Origin: Physcocola sp002396385 | GTDB taxonomy: Bacteria; Bacteroidota; Bacteroidia; Bacteroidales; Paludibacteraceae | DNA: 64,000 nt | Assembly (NCBI GenBank): GCA_946535435.1 | Contig: CAMNDM010000010.1 | Coordinates: 1-64,000 of the forward strand | Reading direction: 5' to 3' | Shown here: positions 41,514-49,674 of the stretch, piece after piece | Layout: each line of letters opens with the position of its first letter | Numbering within the stretch: position 1 is the first letter of the stretch | Notes under the pieces: generated by a model | Databases searched by the model: none | What the model saw: only the letters and a program-made list of their open reading frames with translations | Told to the model about the DNA's origin: nothing | Program-made: the position numbers and the translations under genes

Positions 41514-41987
41514 ATGAAGTTAAAAAAATGTTTGGCGGGCATATCCCTGGCGATAGCGGGGAGTGTTCCTGTAGTGGCGGGTAATACTTACGTCACTATT
41601 CAAAAGAACGATGGAACAAAGAGTTCGTTTCTGTTGTCTGCTGTTCCGAAAATCACACACACTGCCGATAGCTTGAAGGTAGAGGGAGATGCAAGTGCCT
41701 CTTTCCTTTTGTCGGATGTCGACTTTTTCAAATTTACAGAGTCTGACCTCACATCTGTTCCTACACTTAAAGGCGATGAGCTTCGCGTTGTCTATCTCGA
41801 CAACCAGCATGTGAGGGTCGAGGGACTGGCTGCAGGCTCACAACTGTCGCTTTGTTCGGTGTCGGGTGCGGTGTTGAGCCAGAAGCAGGCTTCTGCCGAT
41901 GGCTTTGCCGAGTTCTCGCTGCCACAGGCAAAGGGCGTGTACATCTTGAAGACAGACAAACAGATTGTTAAACTAGTGAAGAAGTAA
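41514..41987 (+). CDS. Small secreted protein with sorting-domain-like C-terminus, copy 1
   Basis: The 157-residue protein has a signal peptide (to about PVVAGN), a beta-rich segment with YVTIQKNDGTKSSFLLSAVP and LSDVDFFKFTES typical of Bacteroidales secreted proteins, and a C-terminal module ending GVYILKTDKQIVKLVKK that looks like a Por (type IX) secretion sorting domain. By hand alignment it differs from copy 2 at about ten positions. It precedes the 654-aa gene by 4 bp. The function of the pair is unknown; it may be surface-exposed. Confidence 0.7.
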   Translation: MKLKKCLAGISLAIAGSVPVVAGNTYVTIQKNDGTKSSFLLSAVPKITHTADSLKVEGDASASFLLSDVDFFKFTESDLTSVPTLKGDELRVVYLDNQHVRVEGLAAGSQLSLCSVSGAVLSQKQASADGFAEFSLPQAKGVYILKTDKQIVKLVKK

Positions 41988-41991
41988 GCTT

Positions 41992-43956
41992 ATGAAGAAA
42001 CTATTACTACTGACAGCCGGTGCTTTTGCGACAGTTTTGTCGTCGGCTATGATTATGAAAATGTATTATCCCGATGGTACAACGCAGAGGTTCAACATCG
42101 ACGATGTGAACAAGGTCTCTTATGAGGGGAATGCGTCAAGCAGAAAGATGGTTGTGGAATACGCCAGCCATACTGACACTCTGCCGGTTGTTGCCGACTC
42201 GGTTGTGTTCACGAACGACGAAATTCATACGGCCAACGGGCACGAATACGTCGATTTGGGCCTTTCCTATTATTGGGCTACCAACAATGTCGGTGCTTCC
42301 GATTATACTCTCGGTGGAAAATTCGCATGGGCTGAAATTGAACCTTCTGACGATTTGGAGTATAGATGGAAAAGCTCTTTCGACGGTAACAAGTTAAATG
42401 AACAAAGCGGAAAGGGATTTGTTATTCAACATAGACATAAATATACGGAAAGAAGCATTGGCTGCGTCTTTTCGGATTTCGATATCAGGTACACCAATGG
42501 TGGCCTGCTGAAAAGCCTGTTGGCTGAAGACGATGCCGCTTTTGTAAAATGGGGACCTATGTGGTCGACTCCGTCCGCTGACGCATGGCAGGAGTTGCTA
42601 GACAACTGTACATTCAAGTACTACGAAGACTATCAGGGACAGAGTGGTTATCTTGTTACGAGTAAAGTGCCTGGCTTTGAAGGCCAATCAGTGTTTTTTC
42701 CTGTTGAATTAGGTATGGTCCAAGACAATAGTGGTGAGTACCATCCGTATGAACACAGTATATATTGGACTAATACGCTCGAACCGTCTGCCGATTATTA
42801 TGGAATTTATTCCTATGGAGTCTGTTTCCCGACTCCCGATTCCAAGTTTTTCGGTAGCAGCCTTCCTAATACAATGTGGTCGTTATTCTCCAAAAATATG
42901 GCAGCCCACGTCCGCCCGGTCATTCATAAGCGCATGGCCGATAAATACGGTTTGAAGTCGGCGGGTAGCGTACAAAAATACCAGGTTGTTTACTTGAATT
43001 CCGATAAAAGCAGCATCATGGAAGTGGAAGAGGTTGCCGAAGGTAAGGCAGCTATAGGAAAGGGCGATTTTATGCAGAAGATAGTAAAACCGCAGGAGAA
43101 TTTGGTCTTCAACCGTTGGTCTGCCGATTTGTCGTCTGTAGAAAGAAGCCTCTCTGTTTATCCAGTCTTTGTAGTAGATACGGCTAACACTTACTATAAA
43201 GTGCGTATCCTGTGTCCTGATACAATGATATGGTATGACCAGGCGGGAAAAGAGAACCGTACGCTTTTACCTGGCAGCCCTTACGACTCTGTTTATGTGC
43301 GTGAGGGAGAAGATGTCCCTTCCGATTGGTTGGAAAAAGTAAGGTACAGATGGGCTAGAGGGTATAATGTCAAGCATGATTTGAAACTTACCAACCTGCA
43401 CGCCAATCTCGACATCACACTCGACCGTGTGGTTTTCAAGGACTATAGTGAGCCAAAAGGCGATCGCCGTTATGTAGACCTCGGCCTCTCTGTCAACTGG
43501 GCTTCCGGTAATCTGTCGGACGATGTGAATGTTTCGAAAGACTCCTTGAAGAAATGTCTGTGGACCGACGATATAGCTACAAAACAGTGGGGGGACGATT
43601 GGCGCCTGCCAACAAAGGAAGAGTTCCAAGAATTGATAGATAACTGTTATATTGATAGGGTAAATGGTGTCTTCAACGAAGATGGTGTGATTGACTACTC
43701 TGTTGGTGTGGCCGGATATCTGTTTACCAGCAAGGTGCCTGGCTATGAAGGCCGGTCTATCTTCCTTCCAGCAAGGGAGATGATTGTCAACTGTGGACCG
43801 GCTCCAGAACGCCTTGAACTGAGTGGTGTTTATCTGACCTCTTCAAAAGGGGAAGATGGCGAGAGCTTTTATTTGTTTGACGGTGAAGGTGTGTCAATTC
43901 TCGATTATTACGATATTAGGGGCTGGGGCTTCATCCGTGCCGTAACTGCAAAGTAA
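41992..43956 (+). CDS. Secreted FISUMP-like protein, copy 1
   Basis: The 654-residue protein has a signal peptide (1-20) and a short MKMYYPDGTTQRFNIDDVNKVSYE segment like that of its partner. Residues of about 78-320 form a first FISUMP-like (Fibrobacter major paralogous) domain: GHEYVDLGLSYYWATNNVG, WSTPSADAWQELLDNC, GYLVTSKVPGFEG. About 325-400 resembles a Listeria-Bacteroides (InlB-type) beta repeat (VVYLNSDKSSIMEVEEV, FNRWSADLSSVER). A second FISUMP-like domain fills 490-654 (RYVDLGLSVNWASGNL, WRLPTKEEFQELIDNC). Surface or secreted protein; ligand unknown. The paralog at 46733 has the same layout but is more diverged than its small partner. Confidence 0.75.
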   Translation: MKKLLLLTAGAFATVLSSAMIMKMYYPDGTTQRFNIDDVNKVSYEGNASSRKMVVEYASHTDTLPVVADSVVFTNDEIHTANGHEYVDLGLSYYWATNNVGASDYTLGGKFAWAEIEPSDDLEYRWKSSFDGNKLNEQSGKGFVIQHRHKYTERSIGCVFSDFDIRYTNGGLLKSLLAEDDAAFVKWGPMWSTPSADAWQELLDNCTFKYYEDYQGQSGYLVTSKVPGFEGQSVFFPVELGMVQDNSGEYHPYEHSIYWTNTLEPSADYYGIYSYGVCFPTPDSKFFGSSLPNTMWSLFSKNMAAHVRPVIHKRMADKYGLKSAGSVQKYQVVYLNSDKSSIMEVEEVAEGKAAIGKGDFMQKIVKPQENLVFNRWSADLSSVERSLSVYPVFVVDTANTYYKVRILCPDTMIWYDQAGKENRTLLPGSPYDSVYVREGEDVPSDWLEKVRYRWARGYNVKHDLKLTNLHANLDITLDRVVFKDYSEPKGDRRYVDLGLSVNWASGNLSDDVNVSKDSLKKCLWTDDIATKQWGDDWRLPTKEEFQELIDNCYIDRVNGVFNEDGVIDYSVGVAGYLFTSKVPGYEGRSIFLPAREMIVNCGPAPERLELSGVYLTSSKGEDGESFYLFDGEGVSILDYYDIRGWGFIRAVTAK

Positions 43957-43977
43957 TTATATTTGTTATAACGATGG

Positions 43978-44016
43978 AAAGCCTCTGGGGAGGGACTTCC
44001 CCGGTGGCTTTTTTTT
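43978..44016 (+). terminator. Terminator after the first secreted pair
   Basis: Positions 43978-43991 pair with 43998-44011 with one mismatch and one G-T, followed by a T run. Confidence 0.8.
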
Positions 44017-44052
44017 GTGAAGTCGAAATGCATGTCGTCCGATATTAAATTA

Positions 44053-44060
44053 TATATTTG
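44053..44060 (+). promoter_or_regulatory. Promoter -7 element for the 245-aa gene
   Basis: TATATTTG overlaps the alternative start at 44058, so translation from 44088 is preferred. Confidence 0.5.
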
Positions 44061-44087
44061 TATAAAACGAAAATTGAGGTCGAATTC

Positions 44088-44825
44088 ATGGATAAACTAA
44101 AAAAACTGCTGTCGATTGAACCAGAGGCGTTTGAAAACTATAAACCTGGAGAGGTCGGAAATTATAAAACGCAGTTCGATGAAATAGCCAAGTTACTTAT
44201 AGAGGACTACGCAATCGTAAAAGGCCAAGACTGCTATTTCTTTACCGAAATCGAGTTCTATTTTTATGCCAAGAATCATCAAGATATTATTACCCATCCC
44301 CGTCGTTGTCTTGCCATGCAATGGTACATCAATAACTTCGGAGACATTGATTTGACGTTCGAGAGTCATATAGAGATGGTTGAAGTCGAAAATTCGCAGA
44401 AGAAAGTGGTCTGCAAACCAGTTCTTGACGATAAATGCTACTTTGGAGGCATCTTAATTCGTGGTTTGAAGAATGTGCACACGGGAAAGAACCTTGAAGG
44501 ACCATGGGCTTGTTCCGAACTTTACCGACTGCATTCTGTCGATGGACTCACTGGTGAATTCCCGAAATTGATTAAAATTAGTGATTTGGAGTTAAATGCC
44601 CCCCATATGGCAGAGAATGCTGTTAACCGCTACAACCTATTAAATAACAAAACATCCGAAAACAAAGTGGACTATATTCTTTCTGGCTACAAAAATGGAG
44701 CAGAATTGAGTAAGGATTCGCTTGTCAACAAGTTTGACGAGTTTTTGCCTGCTGCTTATAGGTATTATGCGAAAGATTGGAAGGTCTTGGGCTTGAAATA
44801 CCCATATTGTCGAAATAAAGAATAA
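44088..44825 (+). CDS. Hypothetical protein (245 aa)
   Basis: No family assigned with confidence. The start at 44088 (MDKLKKLLSI) follows the promoter element. The protein is soluble. Residues of about 40-170 contain YFFTEIEFYFYAKNHQDIITHPRR, then WYINNFGDIDLTFESHIE and GGILIRGLKNV in separate blocks. The order (sensing loop, D-I-T-F strand, GGILIRG turn, later Y-R-L) recalls 3-methyladenine-glycosylase-like folds, but this is only a resemblance. It lies in the insertion between the two duplicated units. Confidence 0.65.
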   Translation: MDKLKKLLSIEPEAFENYKPGEVGNYKTQFDEIAKLLIEDYAIVKGQDCYFFTEIEFYFYAKNHQDIITHPRRCLAMQWYINNFGDIDLTFESHIEMVEVENSQKKVVCKPVLDDKCYFGGILIRGLKNVHTGKNLEGPWACSELYRLHSVDGLTGEFPKLIKISDLELNAPHMAENAVNRYNLLNNKTSENKVDYILSGYKNGAELSKDSLVNKFDEFLPAAYRYYAKDWKVLGLKYPYCRNKE

Positions 44826-44860
44826 AAGTAGTTATATGGTAAACGTATATTATTTACAGT
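44825..44860 (+). repeat. 36-bp direct repeat, copy 1
   Basis: Identical to 44891-44926. It carries the first nine codons of the next gene without continuing it, then a promoter-like TATATTTG. A 66-bp offset tandem duplication explains the arrangement. Confidence 0.85.
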
Positions 44861-44868
44861 TATATTTG
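44861..44868 (+). promoter_or_regulatory. Promoter -7 element between the repeat copies
   Basis: TATATTTG, 33 bp before the start of the GIY-YIG-like gene. Confidence 0.5.
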
Positions 44869-44890
44869 CAGTGTGTTAAACAAAAACGAT

Positions 44891-44926
44891 AAAGTAGTTA
44901 TATGGTAAACGTATATTATTTACAGT
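44891..44926 (+). repeat. 36-bp direct repeat, copy 2
   Basis: Second copy of the repeat; it includes the ATG at 44902 and opening codons of the GIY-YIG-like gene. Confidence 0.85.
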
Positions 44927-45450
44927 GGTTTGGCCCTTTTCCCTCTGTTGATGAATTGAAAAAGTGGCGGCAAGAAGAAAACGAAGAATGTTATTTGTAT
45001 TTGTTGCAAGGAAAGAAAAAGTGGCATCAGAAATATACGTATTATTGTGGACAAACCTTTAGACAGAATGTAGAGGATCGTCTTTCTAATTCTAATCATC
45101 ACATAAGGGAACTGCAGGAAAGATCAGATTCCTTAAGAATATGGGTCGGTTCTTTTGGTAATATAAAAAATCCAACAAAGGATGATGTGAACTTGTGAGA
45201 AAAGATGTTAACATCAGAGATGATGCAAATTGAAGTCGACGATGCATACACGGCAAACAAAACAAATTTAAAGTCTCCGAATGATGATGTGATTATTGTA
45301 AATGAATGGTTTGATTTAGAAATGTCTCACCGTGAAAGGACTTCGAAGATATCTCCTGCTAATCGTGTGCCTGATGTTATTTCTTATTGGTCGAAAACAA
45401 AAGAGGTTTTTGTGGCAAAACATCTCAAAAAACTTGGTCCTATGAAGTAA
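44902..45450 (+). pseudogene. GIY-YIG-like nuclease gene split by an in-frame stop
   Basis: A 98-codon frame (44902-45198) ends at TGA, and the same frame continues from the next codon to 45450, so the two parts read as one 182-codon gene with a nonsense codon after VNL. The N-terminal part has YLYLLQGKKKW, then YTYYCGQT and VEDRLSNSNHHI, the pattern of GIY-YIG nucleases (strand, Y-x-G, then R). The C-terminal part carries EKMLTSEMMQIEV and NVIIVNEWFDLE-like blocks seen after the core in Bacteroides homologs. Activity is unlikely unless the stop is read through. Confidence 0.6.
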
Positions 45451-45553
45451 ACATCAACTTTTATAGGATTTTGACGATGTGTTATTCCATGTGAGATCAA
45501 TCCGCTTTACCATAAATATTTACCATGTTCTGTGTGATTTATAAGTTTTATAA

Positions 45554-45727
45554 ATGAGAGAACTCCCGTATTTGATATATGCTTTAAATAATGAAGGAAG
45601 GTTAGTCAATATTATGGATCCTTCTGTTGAGAATGGAGACAACTGCAAGTGCTTTTGTCCTCATTGCAAGACTAAATTATGTGCTAAAAATAAAGGAACA
45701 AAAAACACATCAAAAATAGAAAAATGA
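45554..45727 (+). pseudogene. Truncated CoiA-like N-terminal zinc-ribbon ORF
   Basis: A 57-codon frame begins MRELPYLIYALNNEGRLVNI and continues to NCKCFCPHCKTKLCAKNKG, the start of CoiA-like (competence-associated, DNA-recombination) proteins with a CxCxCPxC zinc ribbon. Full family members continue with a His-rich block and a nuclease domain; here the frame ends just after. It is probably a gene fragment. Confidence 0.5.
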
Positions 45728-45735
45728 TGAACCAA

Positions 45736-46013
45736 TGAATCTTGTTGCGGTCATGTTTAAATATGCGTCCGACCTGGAGGTTGGACCCCGTGCCGGATGG
45801 CCGCCTCACCAGTCTGAAGCCGAAAGTCTTGAGATTATCCGAACTATATTCCATAACGATTCTTCCTGGGCTATTGAGTCGAAGGAGGTTGGAGAGGCTG
45901 TTGCTGCTACGGACTATGGCCCTTCGTGTAACTGTAAACTGCCGTCACGGCCGAATGAACCGATGCCCGGATTTTGGGTGGCTAAACCGTTCTGGAACAA
46001 AGGCATTTTCTTA
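45736..46013 (+). pseudogene. Remnant of a GNAT acetyltransferase
   Basis: The remnant matches the intact gene at 48781: YASDLEVGPRAGW, PPHQSEAESLEIIRTIFHND and PFWNKGI are nearly identical to it. About 28 bases are missing after LLR, which shifts the frame, and the homology stops near 46005, where the last third of the gene is gone. A non-functional duplicate copy. Confidence 0.85.
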
Positions 46014-46181
46014 TAGAACCAGAACCTCCCGTTTGTTAACATACTACGGTAAAGTCTGCTCGGCATGTTGTTTATCTATAGAAATTTATGATTGTTTTCT
46101 GAAATATTAACCGAGTAAGAAAAGTTGTGCTCGGCAAGAGAATATTCTTGAATTGTAAAATGTGTTGATAAAAATTATCTG

Positions 46182-46189
46182 TATATTTG
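46182..46189 (+). promoter_or_regulatory. Promoter -7 element of the second duplicated secreted pair
   Basis: TATATTTG, matching 41431-41438 in sequence and in the leader that follows. Confidence 0.6.
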
Positions 46190-46221
46190 TTGTTGTAATA
46201 GGATTTTAGCTTTCGCTTATT

Positions 46222-46248
46222 ATGAAGAAAAGTATTAATGTAATCTAA
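46222..46248 (+). CDS. Leader mini-ORF (MKKSINVI), copy 2
   Basis: Eight codons with the stop 6 bp before the next start, mirroring copy 1 at 41481. Confidence 0.3.
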   Translation: MKKSINVI

Positions 46249-46254
46249 CTGATT

Positions 46255-46728
46255 ATGAATTTAAAAAAATGTTTGATGGGCATATCCCTGGCGATAGCCG
46301 GGAGTGTTCCGGTAGTGGCGGGTAATGCTTACGTCACGATTCAAAAGAACGATGGAACAAAGAGTTCGTTTCTGTTGTCTGCTGTTCCGAAAATCACACA
46401 CACTGCCGACAGCCTGAAAGTAGAGGGGGATGCTAGTGCCTCTTTCCCTTTGTCGGATGTCGACTTCTTTAACTTTACAGAGTCGGACCTCACGTCTGTT
46501 CCAACTGTAAAAAGTGACGAACTGCGTGTCGTCTATCTCGACAACCGGCACGTGAGGGTCGAGGGACTGGCTACAGGCTCACAACTGTCGCTTTGCTCGG
46601 TGTCGGGTGCCGTGTTAAGCCAGAAACAGGCTTCTGCCGATGGCTTTGCCGAACTCTCGCTGCCACAGGCAAAGGGTGTGTACATCTTGAAGACAGACAA
46701 ACAGATTGTTAAACTAGTGAAGAAGTAA
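46255..46728 (+). CDS. Small secreted protein with sorting-domain-like C-terminus, copy 2
   Basis: 157 residues, with the same signal peptide, DSLKVEGDASASF segment and LKTDKQIVKLVKK C-terminal end as copy 1; about ten substitutions by hand count (near 94 percent identity). It is followed after 4 bp by the second FISUMP-like gene. The near identity, against a much more diverged partner, points to strong constraint or recent gene conversion. Confidence 0.7.
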   Translation: MNLKKCLMGISLAIAGSVPVVAGNAYVTIQKNDGTKSSFLLSAVPKITHTADSLKVEGDASASFPLSDVDFFNFTESDLTSVPTVKSDELRVVYLDNRHVRVEGLATGSQLSLCSVSGAVLSQKQASADGFAELSLPQAKGVYILKTDKQIVKLVKK

Positions 46729-46732
46729 GCTT

Positions 46733-48700
46733 ATGAAGAAACTATTATTACTGACAGCTACTGCCTTTGCGGCCGCATTGTCGTCGGCCGTGGTCATGAA
46801 AATGTATTATCCCGATGGCTCGACCCAGCGCTTTAACGTCAGCGATGTCGACAAGGTCTCTTACCAGGGAAGTGCGTCAAGCAGAAAGATTGTTGTGGAA
46901 TACGCAAGCCAGGCCGACACGCTGCCGGCTGTCGCCGACTCGGTTGTTTTCTTGAACGACGAGATTCATACAGCCAACGGACACGAGTACGTCGATTTGG
47001 GACTTTCCTACCTTTGGGCTACAAATAACATCGGATCTACCGATTCTTCGCTTGGCGGTCATTACGCATGGGCCGAAACCGATCCTGTTACCGATTTTTC
47101 TTTCCGTTTTGATGACCCCTTTAGAGGATCTGGTGTGCCCGATTCTTTCAACGTGTTAAGTGGAAAGGGATTATACCTTGATCGGTTGAATAAGTACTCT
47201 TATTATGGTGGAGGCTGCGTTTACGACATATTCAGTAGCAGATACAACCGGCAGGATGGGTTGATGGACTTGTTACCGAGCGACGATGCCGCTTATGTGA
47301 AATGGGGCCCAATGTGGTCGACTCCGTCCAAAGAGGCTTGGGATGAATTGATAGAGAATTGTACGTTCAAGTTTGTTGAAAACTACCGTGGAATAAGCGG
47401 CTATGTGCTTACCAGTACTGTCGCAGGTTTCGAAGATAAGTCAATCTTCTTACCAGTTCATTACATCTCTATGTTTGAGCAAAGCGTGTATTGGACCAGC
47501 TCAAGGGAATCTGTTTTAGGTAAAGATTATCAAGATAATATCTGGGGTATCTGTTTCCCAATCCCTCAGTATGATGATGATTATCAAATGGATCAAAAAC
47601 CGAAGGAAATGAGCTCTTTGTTCTCAAGGAATATGGTCGCTCAAATCCGTCCTGTCATCCGCAAACGTGCTGTCGAAAAGTTCGGGTTGAAATCGGCTGG
47701 CGCCAACAATTCTGACTCTTACAAGGTCGTCTATCTGAATACCGATAAAATCAGCATTCTGAAAGTGGAGGATGTGCCCGAAGGAAAGGCTGCTAAGGGA
47801 ATCGGCGACTTGGTCGGTGAAATTCAGAAACCACAGGAAAATTTGCTCTTCAATGGTTGGTCGGAGGATTTAACGGCTGTCGACAGACATCTTACGGTGT
47901 ATCCGGTTTTTGTTGTCGACTCGCTCCATACCTATTATAAAGTACGTGTTATTTGCCCTGACTCTATGCCTGTTTACGGAGATTTCGATAAGATGTATGG
48001 TGATGTCCATTTGAAGTACATTTTGCCTCCTGCTACCGCATACGATTCTATTTATGTGCGTGAGGGTGAGGATGTGCCAACCGATTGGTTGGGAAAAAAT
48101 TTGTACAGATGGAAGGACGGATATCACGCCAAACATGGGTTGAAACTGACCGACCTGCATGCCGATGTTGATATTACATTCGACCGTGTCTTTATCCGTG
48201 ACTATAGCGAGCAAAAGGGAGACCACCGCTTTGTTGACCTCGGTCTTTCTGTCAACTGGGCTTCTGAAAATTTGAGCCAAAGCGTTCTTGACCTTTCGAG
48301 CGATTCGCTCTATAATTGGTCTTATAACGCTGACGTGGTGACTAAGGTTTGGGGGGCAGATTGGCGTCTGCCATCAAAAGAAGAGTTCCAAGAACTGCTC
48401 GATAATTGTTATGTCGATAAAGTGACCAGTGTCTTCAATGAAGAGGGAGAACTAGTGCGTGAAGAGGGATACCTGTTTACCAGTAAGGTGCCAGGCTATG
48501 AAGGTAGGTCTATTTTCTTACCTGCAAGGCAGATTCATATGGATTGTGGACCGGAGCCTTCTTCTCTTGATTTGTACGGAGAATATCCGACTTCAGACAG
48601 AGAGAATCTGAAAACCTATGTGTTCACTACAAATGGCTTGTATTTGGAACACTTTACTTTGTCGTCTTCCGGACGTGTCCGGGCGGTGACGGCAAAATAA
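46733..48700 (+). CDS. Secreted FISUMP-like protein, copy 2
   Basis: The 655-residue paralog of 41992-43956 has the same order: signal peptide, MKMYYPDGSTQRFN segment, FISUMP-like domain 1 (GHEYVDLGLSYLWATNNIG, WSTPSKEAWDELIENC), InlB-type repeat (VVYLNTDKISILKVEDV) and domain 2 (RFVDLGLSVNWASENL, WRLPSKEEFQELLDNC). Central loops of domain 1 and the linker differ in length and sequence, consistent with different ligands or relaxed selection. A terminator follows. Confidence 0.75.
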   Translation: MKKLLLLTATAFAAALSSAVVMKMYYPDGSTQRFNVSDVDKVSYQGSASSRKIVVEYASQADTLPAVADSVVFLNDEIHTANGHEYVDLGLSYLWATNNIGSTDSSLGGHYAWAETDPVTDFSFRFDDPFRGSGVPDSFNVLSGKGLYLDRLNKYSYYGGGCVYDIFSSRYNRQDGLMDLLPSDDAAYVKWGPMWSTPSKEAWDELIENCTFKFVENYRGISGYVLTSTVAGFEDKSIFLPVHYISMFEQSVYWTSSRESVLGKDYQDNIWGICFPIPQYDDDYQMDQKPKEMSSLFSRNMVAQIRPVIRKRAVEKFGLKSAGANNSDSYKVVYLNTDKISILKVEDVPEGKAAKGIGDLVGEIQKPQENLLFNGWSEDLTAVDRHLTVYPVFVVDSLHTYYKVRVICPDSMPVYGDFDKMYGDVHLKYILPPATAYDSIYVREGEDVPTDWLGKNLYRWKDGYHAKHGLKLTDLHADVDITFDRVFIRDYSEQKGDHRFVDLGLSVNWASENLSQSVLDLSSDSLYNWSYNADVVTKVWGADWRLPSKEEFQELLDNCYVDKVTSVFNEEGELVREEGYLFTSKVPGYEGRSIFLPARQIHMDCGPEPSSLDLYGEYPTSDRENLKTYVFTTNGLYLEHFTLSSSGRVRAVTAK

Positions 48701-48717
48701 ACCGATTGAATGCACGT

Positions 48718-48753
48718 AAAAAGCCACTGGGTTTACTCCTAGTGGCTTTTTTT
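48718..48753 (+). terminator. Terminator after the second secreted pair
   Basis: A stem of about 12 bp (48720-48731 with 48738-48749, one G-T) followed by T. Confidence 0.82.
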
Positions 48754-48780
48754 GTAACTTAGTCCGGAAAACGAAAGTAA

Positions 48781-49296
48781 ATGGAAACATCAAGAATTTT
48801 GTTGCGGCCTTGGCGCGATAGCGATGCCGCAGCATTATATAAGTATGCGACCGACCCGGAAGTAGGGCCACGGGCAGGTTGGCCACCGCACCAGTCTGAG
48901 GCCGAAAGCCTGGAAATAATCCGAACTATATTCCATAACGATTCTACCTGGGCTATTGAGTTGAAAGAGGCAGGCGAGGCGATAGGAGCTATGGGCTATG
49001 GCTCGTCTTGTGAATGTAAACTGCCAGCCCGCCCCGACGAGCCGACGGTAGGGTATTGGGTGGGGAAGCCCTATTGGAACAAGGGTATTTGCACCGAGGC
49101 TCTAGCTTTGCTGATTGAACACATCCGCAGTACAACGGACATCAAGTCGTTAATAAGCGGACATTTTATAGATAATCCGGCTTCAGGACGGGTGATGGAA
49201 AAGTGCGGATTTGTGGACACTGGCGAAACGGCTGAAGACGACAGCCTGTATATGGGTGCCGGAAAGCCAATCAGGGTGTTGAGGATGGAGTTGTAA
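48781..49296 (+). CDS. GNAT family N-acetyltransferase (RimJ/RimL-like)
   Basis: Transfers an acetyl group from acetyl-CoA to an amine. The 171-residue protein has TSRILLRPWRDSDAAALY at the start, GYWVGKPYWNKGICTEALALLIEH (acetyl-CoA binding motif A region) and NPASGRVMEKCGFVDTGE (motif B) in separate blocks, as in RimJ/RimL-type enzymes. Target unknown. It is the intact copy of the broken gene at 45736-46013, so it belongs to the duplicated unit. Confidence 0.88.
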   Translation: METSRILLRPWRDSDAAALYKYATDPEVGPRAGWPPHQSEAESLEIIRTIFHNDSTWAIELKEAGEAIGAMGYGSSCECKLPARPDEPTVGYWVGKPYWNKGICTEALALLIEHIRSTTDIKSLISGHFIDNPASGRVMEKCGFVDTGETAEDDSLYMGAGKPIRVLRMEL

Positions 49297-49310
49297 AGGT
49301 GTATTAAGGA

Positions 49311-49484
49311 GACTTTAATCTCCTCGCGTGTCAATCCACGGTTTTTCTTTGCTAATAATTCTATGACCTTTCTATATCTTTGAGAGTCAATGAATAGTGA
49401 ACGGAAAAGAAAATACATTTCGTTCCTTAATTGTCCATTTGCAGAAAATAGCAGATTGTCGACTATAGAAAAACGCTGTATAGG
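49311..49484 (-). pseudogene. Fragment of an AAA-type ATPase
   Basis: On the minus strand this open stretch reads VDNLLFSANGQLRNEMYFLFRSLF and YRKVIELLAKKNRGLTREEI, the region after the ATPase core (before the winged-helix part) in the AAA ATPases common in Bacteroidales. It is bounded by a stop on one side and runs into the reverse of the GNAT gene on the other, with neither the Walker motifs nor the C-terminal domain. The remaining bases of the 378-bp gap up to the MFS gene show nothing else. Confidence 0.5.
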
Positions 49485-49674
49485 TCAGAAAACGGACTGT
49501 AACATACCTTGATGTTTGTTTGATGCTGGACTTGTGGCTGGATCTGAATGTTGGGGATTTTTACATTCGCTGATGTTCTATAGGTCATGACTCAAGCTTG
49601 AAGAACCAGGGCATCGACTCGCATTGACGGAAAATGGGAGGCAAACTCGTAGAAGGAAACCAACTCTAAAACCT

